A stretch of 6,781 bases of DNA. Origin: Bacteroidota bacterium (GTDB lineage Bacteria > Bacteroidota > Bacteroidia > Flavobacteriales > Flavobacteriaceae). The first letter of the stretch is position 1. Each line of letters starts with the position of its first letter. Of the stretch, positions 1 through 5,779 are shown in pieces. The translations under genes and the position numbers were made by a program. The stretch spans positions 1-6,781 of the forward strand of contig JAHZIZ010000210.1 in assembly GCA_022601215.1 (NCBI GenBank). Reading direction: 5' to 3'. Below the pieces are notes generated by a model. That model saw nothing but the letters and a program-made list of their open reading frames with translations, ran no database searches and had not been told where the DNA came from.

Positions 1-159
1 CATGCGCATATTGAGTTGCTTAAAAGGAAATCTTTTGCGGCAGGAAAACATTTTTCTAAGGCAGAAGTTATGGATCCAGCGTTTGAGGAGGAGCTAATTA
101 GCGTGTATTTAGAATTGGTGCCGTTTAGAAGGTATTTAAATCAGGCTGTTAGCGTGTAA
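1..159 (+). CDS. C-terminal fragment of an unidentified protein (5' end outside window)
   Basis: The frame is open from the first base to a TAA at 157-159, giving 52 residues that begin HAHIELLKRKSFAAGKHF and end RRYLNQAVSV. The piece is rich in charged and aromatic residues (for example FEEELISVYLELVPFRRYL), as expected of a helical C-terminus of a soluble protein. It has no membrane segment and no T9SS sorting signal. I do not recognise the family. The last 11 bases overlap the 3' end of the convergent Kdo transferase gene, so the two transcripts must run into each other and there is no terminator between them. That it is a real gene is inferred from the open frame abutting waaA with no gap; a chance open frame of this length in A+T-rich DNA is possible but less likely. 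Confidence 0.55.
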   Translation, partial: HAHIELLKRKSFAAGKHFSKAEVMDPAFEEELISVYLELVPFRRYLNQAVSV

Positions 160-1393
160 GGTTTTCCTGAAGATAATTCATCACAATTCTCGTGGCCCCA
201 GTATTACTATTCACGAAGTGACCAGCGATCATTCCAGTTTTAGTTCGGAAGTTAGTATCATTAATCAGTTTTTGTAAAATGGTAGCGCATTCATCCGATG
301 AAGAAACAGCAAATAATCCTGCGAGCTGTTGTAGTCGCTTTGCTTCGGGGAATCCATCAAATTCTTTTCCAATTACAATAGGAATACCGAAAGTGGCCGG
401 TTCTAAGATGTTGTGTAAACCTGTGGAGCCCATTGCTCCACCAACATAGGCAATGTCTGCATAACTATACACTTTAGTAAGCATTCCAATGGTGTCAAGT
501 ATAAATACAGAATTGGCGGCAAGATTTTCATGTTGCATTTCAGTAAAACGAACCGAGCGGACTTTAAGTCTATTCGTAAAGGATCGAATTTTATCATCCT
601 CAATTTTGTGAGGAGCAATTATAAACTTCACTTGGCTACCCGCCTCATTAATGGTTCTCAGTAAAATAGATTCATCTTCTGGCCATGTGCTTCCGCAGAC
701 CACACAAAGTTGGTCATTCTTAAATTTGCTAATAAAATCTATCGTATTGTCTACTTCAATTTGATGGGATACGCGATCAAATCTAGTGTCGCCGCTTACG
801 GTAACATTTTTTAGATGGAGTGTGTTCAGAAGCTCCTTAGAAATAATATCCTGCACAAAGAAATGGTCGAACGTTTTTAAAGCTTTTCGCATAAACCCTC
901 CATGACCTTTAAAAAAGATTTGTTTTTTTCTGAACAGACCAGAAATAAGGATGGAAGGGATATTTTGTTTTTTTAATTCTATAAGGTAATTGGGCCAGAT
1001 TTCATATTTAATGAACAAGGCCATGTCAGGTCTAACGATCTTGAGAAAACGCTGGGCATTTTTTTTTGTATCAAAGGGCAGATAAACAACAACATCGGCG
1101 AGCGAGTTGTTCTTTTTGATTTCATAACCAGATGGTGAAAAGAAAGTAAGCACAATCTTATAAGTTGGAAAACGCTTTCTAGAAGCCTGTATAATGGGGA
1201 CAGCTTGCTCATATTCCCCTAAAGAAGCACAATGAAACCAAAGGGTCTTATCAGTTTTAGAAAGGGCTTTTTCTAATTTCGAAAATGACTCTTTTCTTCC
1301 TTGGACAAACAATGTAAGCTTACTGCTAAAGTTTTGAGCTACCTGTAAGTGCCCATAAGTCACTTTAGTAAGAAAATCATAGAGTGCTCTCAT
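149..1393 (-). CDS. waaA: 3-deoxy-D-manno-octulosonic acid (Kdo) transferase, GT30
   Basis: This 414-residue protein has the usual length for WaaA/KdtA, the GT-B fold enzyme that moves Kdo from CMP-Kdo onto lipid IVA at the cytoplasmic face of the inner membrane, starting the LPS core. Residues 1-35 correspond to the membrane-associating N-terminus and end in the family's G-R-K. WFHCASLGE (52-60) is the signature loop, and E60 sits where the family's catalytic base lies. KYEIWPN (129-135), SGDTRFDRV (200-208) and CGSTWPEDE (233-241) are further family blocks. YVGGAMGSTGLHNILEPATFG (316-336) forms the C-terminal CMP-Kdo site with H327, N328 and E331. The ATG at 1391-1393 keeps the whole N-terminal block; no strong Shine-Dalgarno is visible, as is normal for Bacteroidota. 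The gene is divergent from the sugar aminotransferase. The sequence does not show whether it adds one or more Kdo residues. Confidence 0.95.
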   Translation of the reverse strand: MRALYDFLTKVTYGHLQVAQNFSSKLTLFVQGRKESFSKLEKALSKTDKTLWFHCASLGEYEQAVPIIQASRKRFPTYKIVLTFFSPSGYEIKKNNSLADVVVYLPFDTKKNAQRFLKIVRPDMALFIKYEIWPNYLIELKKQNIPSILISGLFRKKQIFFKGHGGFMRKALKTFDHFFVQDIISKELLNTLHLKNVTVSGDTRFDRVSHQIEVDNTIDFISKFKNDQLCVVCGSTWPEDESILLRTINEAGSQVKFIIAPHKIEDDKIRSFTNRLKVRSVRFTEMQHENLAANSVFILDTIGMLTKVYSYADIAYVGGAMGSTGLHNILEPATFGIPIVIGKEFDGFPEAKRLQQLAGLFAVSSSDECATILQKLINDTNFRTKTGMIAGHFVNSNTGATRIVMNYLQENLTR

Positions 1394-1426
1394 AAGGCTA
1401 AAATAGCGTTATTTATTAATTTAACA

Positions 1427-1443
1427 CTCGTGTTTTATACGAG
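1427..1443. repeat. Short inverted repeat in the waaA/aminotransferase divergent spacer
   Basis: CTCGT (1427-1431) and ACGAG (1439-1443) form a 5-bp inverted repeat around a 7-base loop. It overlaps a second small palindrome, AACAC-TC-GTGTT (1423-1434). Both lie 30-50 bases upstream of the waaA start. They could be an operator or a 5'-UTR hairpin for waaA, but repeats this short also occur by chance. The rest of the 134-base spacer (1394-1527) shows no small ORF or RNA gene that I can support. Confidence 0.25.
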
Positions 1444-1496
1444 AAGACCTTTTAAACTTACTAGCCACTATGTCGTCCTAGCCCATTCAAATTTTG

Positions 1497-1504
1497 TAAT
1501 TTTA
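1497..1504 (+). promoter_or_regulatory. Possible Bacteroidota -7 promoter box for the aminotransferase-galE pair
   Basis: TAATTTTA fits the Bacteroidota -7 element TAnnTTTG at seven of eight positions and lies 23 bases before the ATG at 1528, a normal distance for this phylum. I could not find a matching -33 TTG at the expected spacing, so the call rests on one box and position only. Confidence 0.3.
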
Positions 1505-1527
1505 CAAGGAATTTTCAGAAAGTAACT

Positions 1528-2687
1528 ATGCGTAAAATACAAATGGTAGACCTAAAAGGTCAGTACGAACACATTAAAGATCGTGTTAATCAATCAGTAT
1601 TAGATGTTATTGAATCTACGGCTTTTGTAAACGGTCCTGAAGTACATCAATTTCAAAAGGAATTGGAGGAATATCTCGGCGTGAAGCATGTAATTCCTTG
1701 TGCAAATGGAACTGATGCGCTGCAAGTAGCAATGATGGGGTTAGGTTTAAACCCGGTGATGAGGTGATTACTGCCGATTTTACTTTTGCGGCGACCGTTG
1801 AGGTAATTGCATTACTCGGTCTTACACCGGTGTTGGTTGATGTGGACCCTGTTAGTTTTAATATAGACGTGGCCGCCATACGAAACGCAATTACACCAAA
1901 AACTAAAGCCATTGTTCCTGTCCATTTGTTTGGTCTAGCAGCGCCAATGGATGAAATCATGGAGCTGGCAAGTGAACATAACCTCTTTGTTATTGAAGAT
2001 AATGCTCAGGGAATTGGTGCAGATTATACTGGGAAAAATGGAGTGAAGATAAAGACAGGTGCCATAGGCCATGTTGCTTCAACATCATTTTTTCCATCTA
2101 AAAATTTGGGGTGCTATGGAGATGGAGGAGCGATCTTCACTAATGACGATGACTTGGCGCATATTATTAGAGGTATTGTAAATCATGGGATGTATGTGCG
2201 ATATCATCATGACGTGGTAGGCGTGAACTCCAGATTGGATTCTATTCAAGCGACTGTGTTGAGAGCAAAATTACCGCATCTAGATGCCTATAATACTGCA
2301 AGGCGAAATGCTGCAAGAAAATATACCGAGGCTTTTTCTTCATTTGAAAACATTATCACTCCTACAGGTTCGTGTCAACTGGCAGCGAATTCTATTTGTG
2401 ATAACTGTGATTGTCATGTATTTCATCAGTATACGCTCCGTGTTGTGAATATAGATAGAGATGCTCTTGTAAAACATTTACAAGAAAATGATATTCCATG
2501 TGGAGTCTATTATCCTATTCCATTACATAGTCAGAAAGCTTATGCCGATGTTAGATACAATGAAGACAATTTTAAAGTGACCAATCAATTGGTTAAAGAG
2601 GTGATTTCGTTGCCCATGCATACAGAGTTGGATGATGAACAAATTGACTTTATTACTAAAACAATAATAGCATTTGCAACCAAATAA
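1528..2687 (+). pseudogene. DegT/DnrJ/EryC1-family PLP sugar aminotransferase, frameshifted near codon 75
   Basis: Two overlapping reading frames, 1528-1767 (79 aa) and 1764-2687 (307 aa), together make one aminotransferase of about 386 residues, the usual size for this fold-type I PLP family, which transfers an amino group (generally from glutamate) to keto-sugar nucleotides for surface glycans. The first part carries MVDLKGQY at the N-terminus and the phosphate-binding NGTDALQ (60-66). The second part resumes exactly at GDEVITADFTF. In joined numbering D158 of EDNAQG contacts the PLP ring nitrogen and K192 of FFPSKNLGCYGDGG is the Schiff-base lysine. FHQYTLRV and GVYYPIPLH are late family blocks. 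At 1746-1754 the sequence TTTAAACCC lacks one base relative to the expected L-(K/N)-P-G-D-E-V reading, so frame 1 ends at TGA 1765-1767. Without correction neither half would work. A C-x2-C-x-C cluster lies at 291-296. galE follows after 29 bases, suggesting co-transcription. The exact sugar substrate cannot be read from the sequence. Confidence 0.85.
1746..1752 (+). other. T TTA AAC heptamer at the frameshift point
   Basis: In the upstream reading frame the codons are GGT TTA AAC CCG, so the heptamer T TTA AAC fits the X XXY YYZ rule for -1 slippage in the correct phase. A -1 shift here gives L-N-P-G-D-E-V and joins the two halves of the aminotransferase. No well-placed stimulatory structure is clear: GCCG/CGGC (1773-1776 with 1789-1792) is short and far downstream, and CCGGTG/CACCGG (1753-1758 with 1825-1830) starts with no spacer. 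Loss of one A or C from a short run would produce the same sequence, so function is not established. Confidence 0.3.
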
Positions 2688-2716
2688 CTCTTAATTCATC
2701 TAGTAGGAAATAATTT

Positions 2717-3733
2717 ATGGGAAAAGTATTGGTTACTGGCGGACTTGGATATATTGGTTCGCACACTGTAGTAGCATTACAGCAAGAAGGTTTAGAGGTT
2801 GTTATTATAGATAACCTTTATAACTCAGAGCTGTCGGTATTAGATGGTATCGAGACCATTACAGGCATCCGCCCTGTTCATTATAATATAGATCTGCGTA
2901 ATAAGATAGAAGTCACTCGTTTTTTTGAAAATAATGAAGTCGAGGGCGTTATTCATTTTGCTGCGAGTAAAGCCGTAGGAGAAAGCGTGGAATCTCCGCT
3001 ATTGTATTATGAAAACAATATAAACACTTTAGTGTATTTATTGCAAGAATGTAGTAAGCATGAAATTACAAATTTCATTTTTAGTTCTTCTTGTACGGTA
3101 TATGGAGAGCCAGATGTATTGCCGATAACTGAAGATGCCCCAGTAAAAAGCGCAATGTCTCCTTACGGAAATACCAAGCAGATTAGTGAAGAAATCATTT
3201 TTGACACCTGTAAATCGACAATACTGCAAGCAATCTCTCTTAGATATTTTAATCCGATAGGAGCTCATGATTCGCAAGAAATAGGAGAATTACCAAAAGG
3301 ATCTCCGCAGAACTTGGTTCCATTTATTACCCAAACGGCAGCTGGTTTAAGAAAGGAACTCTCTATTTTTGGAGATGATTATGGCACTAAAGATGGGAGC
3401 TGTATTCGTGATTACATTCATGTAGTAGACTTAGCTGAAGCTCATGTTGTCGCATTGCAACGCCTTATGGGTAAGAAAAACCTTATGCCTTATGAGGTGT
3501 TTAATTTGGGTACAGGCAGAGGTAGTTCTGTTCTTGAAGTAGTCGCAGCTTTTGAAAAGGTAAGCGGTGAAAAACTGAACTATAAAATAGTTGGACGACG
3601 CTCAGGGGATGTTGTTTCTGTCTATGCGGATACTACCAAAGCTAACAATGTACTTGGTTGGCAGACCCAAAAAACAATGGAGGAAGCGTTGGAGAGCGCC
3701 TGGAAATGGGAGCAAAAAGTGCGCGGGCTTTAG
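2717..3733 (+). CDS. galE: UDP-glucose 4-epimerase (likely also UDP-GlcNAc)
   Basis: This 338-residue protein matches the usual GalE length of about 338. It is a cytosolic extended short-chain dehydrogenase/reductase that interconverts UDP-glucose and UDP-galactose, and in many homologues the N-acetyl forms, with tightly bound NAD. The Rossmann motif TGGLGYIGSH (7-16) has G8, G11 and G14. FSSSCTVYG (122-130) holds S125, and SPYGNTK (148-154) holds Y150 and K154; these three match the catalytic S124, Y149 and K153 of the E. coli enzyme. RYFNPIGAH (176-184), IRDYIHVVDLA (230-240) and FNLGTGRGSSVLEV (262-275) are further family blocks that bind the UDP-sugar. V302 occupies the substrate-size gate (Tyr299 in E. 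coli), which suggests room for N-acetyl sugars. The start ATG at 2717 directly precedes the Rossmann strand. The gene is 29 bases downstream of the aminotransferase, so the two probably share a transcript that supplies nucleotide sugars for envelope glycans. Confidence 0.96.
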   Translation: MGKVLVTGGLGYIGSHTVVALQQEGLEVVIIDNLYNSELSVLDGIETITGIRPVHYNIDLRNKIEVTRFFENNEVEGVIHFAASKAVGESVESPLLYYENNINTLVYLLQECSKHEITNFIFSSSCTVYGEPDVLPITEDAPVKSAMSPYGNTKQISEEIIFDTCKSTILQAISLRYFNPIGAHDSQEIGELPKGSPQNLVPFITQTAAGLRKELSIFGDDYGTKDGSCIRDYIHVVDLAEAHVVALQRLMGKKNLMPYEVFNLGTGRGSSVLEVVAAFEKVSGEKLNYKIVGRRSGDVVSVYADTTKANNVLGWQTQKTMEEALESAWKWEQKVRGL

Positions 3734-3769
3734 GGAATTTTTTTCTACTACTACATTTTTAAGTTGTTG

Positions 3770-3777
3770 TATCTTTC
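3770..3777 (+). promoter_or_regulatory. Possible -7 promoter box for the amidohydrolase
   Basis: TATCTTTC agrees with TAnnTTTG at seven of eight positions and ends four bases before the ATG at 3782. This would give a very short or absent leader, a layout often seen in Bacteroidota. No convincing -33 TTG is present at the expected spacing. If real, it would let the amidohydrolase be expressed independently of galE. Confidence 0.3.
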
Positions 3778-3781
3778 TGGT

Positions 3782-5059
3782 ATGAAAAATACATTACTAT
3801 TACTAGTTATATTTAGTTGTGCCCAGTTGTTTGCACAAGATACTTACTTGCAGTGTGGTAAACTTGTCGATACTCAGAATGGGAAAATAGTGAGCAATAA
3901 GACAATTGTTGTTGCTGGAACAACCATCAAACGGATTGAAAACGGTTTTGTGTCGGGGAACAATTCAAAAGATAGAGTGGTTGATTTACAAACTAAAACA
4001 GTGCTGCCTGGATTTATTGATATGCATGTTCATTTGGAAGGGGAAACCAACCCTAAGCGTTATTTAGAACGGTTTACGCTAAATGATGCTGATGTTGCGT
4101 ATAAAGCGGCCGATATCGCCAAAAGAACGTTGGAAGCCGGATTCACAACGGTTAGGGATTTGGGTGGAAGTGGTGTGAATGTCTCCCTTCGGAATGCCAT
4201 TAACAGAGGGCAAGTGCCTGGACCAAGAATATATACCGCTGAAAAGGCGATTGGAACAACAGGCGGGCATGCAGATCCAACGAACGGAATGAAGCGTGAA
4301 TTAATGGGCGACCCTGGCCCATACGAAGGTGTAATTAATAGCCCAGAAGATGCTAGAAAGGCAGTACGCCAACGTTATAAAAATGGAGCCGATTGTATAA
4401 AAATCACTGCAACGGGTGGTGTTTTGAGTGTTAGTAAGAATGGAGTAAATCCTCAGTTCACCCAGGAAGAAGTGAATGAGATTGTAAAAACAGCAAAGGA
4501 ATATGGGATGTCAGTGGCAGCTCATGCTCATGGTGTTGAAGGGATGCAACGTGCTATTAAAGCCGGAGTTCAGACTATCGAACATGGTTCTCTAATGGAC
4601 GAAGAAACCGCTCAGCTAATGAAAGAATACAATACCTATTTAGTCCCTACTTTGTCTGCCGGACGTTATGTGAGAAAACAGGCTGATATTCCAGGTTATT
4701 ATCCAGATATAATCATACCTAAAATTATGAAAGTTGACAAAGGATTGCGAAAGACTATGAAAATGGTATACGAAAATAAGGTGAATGTTGCCTTTGGTAC
4801 TGACGCAGGTGTTTTTCCGCATGGTGAAAATGCAAAGGAATTTCAGTATATGGTAGAAACGGGATGGTCCCCCATGTTTTCTATTCAATCGGCAACCATT
4901 ACCAACGCGAGACTTTTAGATATGGAAGGCAAACTAGGGGCTTTGAAGCCTGGTTTTATTGCCGATATTGTGGCTGTTAATGACGATCCTACAATAGACA
5001 TTACCACACTCCAAAATGTAATTTTTGTAATGAAAGATGGGGTAGTTTATAAAGATTAA
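3782..5059 (+). CDS. Secreted metal-dependent amidohydrolase (imidazolonepropionase/Xaa-Pro dipeptidase-like)
   Basis: The protein has 425 residues from the ATG at 3782. That start is chosen because it begins a clean Sec signal peptide, MKNTLLLLVIFSCAQLFAQ; an upstream in-frame TTG at 3764 would add six residues and spoil it. Cleavage near residues 18-19 places the enzyme in the periplasm or outside. C13 is a poor lipobox because F is at -2. The mature part is a COG1228-type amidohydrolase TIM barrel with all binuclear metal ligands visible: H82 and H84 (IDMHVHLEG), the carboxylated lysine K207 (CIKITATGG), H248 in AAHAHG, H268 in IEHGS and catalytic D341 in FGTDAG. The C-terminal GALKPGFIADIVAV returns to the small beta-sandwich. 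Exported relatives include Xaa-Pro and Xaa-Lys/Arg dipeptidases, so dipeptide hydrolysis is the best guess, but the side-chain preference is unknown. It lies 48 bases after galE and 5 bases from the convergent AraC-type gene. Confidence 0.9.
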   Translation: MKNTLLLLVIFSCAQLFAQDTYLQCGKLVDTQNGKIVSNKTIVVAGTTIKRIENGFVSGNNSKDRVVDLQTKTVLPGFIDMHVHLEGETNPKRYLERFTLNDADVAYKAADIAKRTLEAGFTTVRDLGGSGVNVSLRNAINRGQVPGPRIYTAEKAIGTTGGHADPTNGMKRELMGDPGPYEGVINSPEDARKAVRQRYKNGADCIKITATGGVLSVSKNGVNPQFTQEEVNEIVKTAKEYGMSVAAHAHGVEGMQRAIKAGVQTIEHGSLMDEETAQLMKEYNTYLVPTLSAGRYVRKQADIPGYYPDIIIPKIMKVDKGLRKTMKMVYENKVNVAFGTDAGVFPHGENAKEFQYMVETGWSPMFSIQSATITNARLLDMEGKLGALKPGFIADIVAVNDDPTIDITTLQNVIFVMKDGVVYKD

Positions 5060-5064
5060 CCTGT

Positions 5065-5619
5065 TTATAGCTGTTTCAAATAGTGTGAAGGATACATATG
5101 GTATTTTTTATGAAAGGCTTTGCTAAAACATTCGGTACTTCTAAAACCTATTTCGTATCCAATCGCCTTTACCGTATACATTTTATACAATGAATTTGTT
5201 TTAAGCTCGGTGTAGATATAGCTTACACGTAGGTCATTGATATAAGTGGAAAAATTTTTTCCTTTTATGTGATTGATTATTCTTGAAAGGTAATTGTAAT
5301 TGGTTTGAAACTCCTTGGCGAGACCTTGCAGGTTAACATCTGGTGAAAGAAATCTTTTTTCCTTTTCAAATTGTTTTAAGCGGGTCATAATATCATTTAC
5401 CACCTCCTTAGAAATACGTATAGTGTTGGCTTTCGTGCTAGGTTGCATAAGTTCTTCGATTCTTTTTTTTAATGAATTCTTTCTCTTTTTGTGATATTCA
5501 TAACCTTCTGTTGCCGCCTTTAATTGATTAAGAAGAATTGTATATGTGGCGTCAGTTTCTGTTGCTCGAGAAGGATTTTCATTTGAGTTGTCGGAATTTA
5601 ATTTTAGCGCGCTTGACAT
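5065..5619 (-). CDS. Stand-alone AraC-type helix-turn-helix regulator without a sensor domain
   Basis: This is a 184-residue cytosolic DNA-binding protein. Residues 1-24 are polar and Ser/Asn-rich, probably disordered. Residues about 27-58 are charged and helical (QLKAATEGYEYHKKRKNSL), a possible coiled coil for dimerisation. Residues about 75-184 are a complete AraC domain: first HTH around 97-118 (LQGLAKEFQTNYNYLSRIIN), linking helix KNFSTYINDLRVSYIYTEL, and second HTH with the family signature at 149-180 (AIGYEIGF, CFSKAFHKKYHMYPSHY). The domain closely resembles the C-terminus of flavobacterial TPR-AraC regulators, but the TPR and membrane parts are absent. An in-frame TAG at 5641-5643, seven codons before the ATG, rules out an N-terminal extension in this frame. 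Its targets are unknown; the adjacent exported genes are candidates only by position. It is either a naturally short regulator or a remnant of a longer one. Confidence 0.85.
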   Translation of the reverse strand: MSSALKLNSDNSNENPSRATETDATYTILLNQLKAATEGYEYHKKRKNSLKKRIEELMQPSTKANTIRISKEVVNDIMTRLKQFEKEKRFLSPDVNLQGLAKEFQTNYNYLSRIINHIKGKNFSTYINDLRVSYIYTELKTNSLYKMYTVKAIGYEIGFRSTECFSKAFHKKYHMYPSHYLKQL

Positions 5620-5731
5620 AGGTTCTTTTTTTATGAGAATCTAAATTCAGGATAATAGTTTGAAAAAGAAATAGAGAATAGGTAAGCGCTGCTATCCAAT
5701 TAATATTCGTAGTTATCTAATGTAAATATGA

Positions 5732-5762
5732 AAATCGGCTCATGAAAAACATGAGCCGATTT
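5732..5762 (-). terminator. Rho-independent-type terminator of the T9SS cargo gene
   Basis: AAATCGGCTCATG (5732-5744) and CATGAGCCGATTT (5750-5762) form a perfect 13-bp stem around a 5-base loop (TTTTT on the - strand). It starts 17 bases past the stop codon of the - strand gene at 5780-6736 and is followed on that strand by a T-rich stretch (TTTTCATATTTAC). It separates that gene from the downstream AraC-type gene on the same strand. The remaining spacer up to 5619 presumably carries the regulator's promoter, but I find no convincing box there. Confidence 0.85.
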
Positions 5763-5779
5763 AGGATTCTGATAATCGA

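Noticed and set aside
1753..1830. CCGGTG (1753-1758) pairing with CACCGG (1825-1830) as a pseudoknot-type stimulator of frameshifting.
   Set aside because: It begins directly after the heptamer with no spacer and closes a 66-base loop, and both arms encode ordinary family residues (PG and TPV), so chance pairing is likelier.
1616..1960. Open frame of 114 codons on the - strand opposite the aminotransferase.
   Set aside because: It lies entirely inside the conserved aminotransferase sequence, shows no recognisable domain and is best explained as a shadow frame.
3731..3762. Run of seven T (3738-3744) just after the galE stop, as a possible terminator.
   Set aside because: No complementary stem precedes the T run, so it does not form an intrinsic terminator.
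3764..3781. In-frame TTG at 3764 as the amidohydrolase start.
   Set aside because: It would put six extra residues before a signal peptide that is well formed from the ATG at 3782, and it overlaps the possible -7 box.
3788..3840. Lipoprotein signal with C13 of the amidohydrolase as the lipidated cysteine.
   Set aside because: The preceding residues I-F-S do not fit a lipobox well (F at -2), whereas a standard cleavage after FA or FAQ is present.
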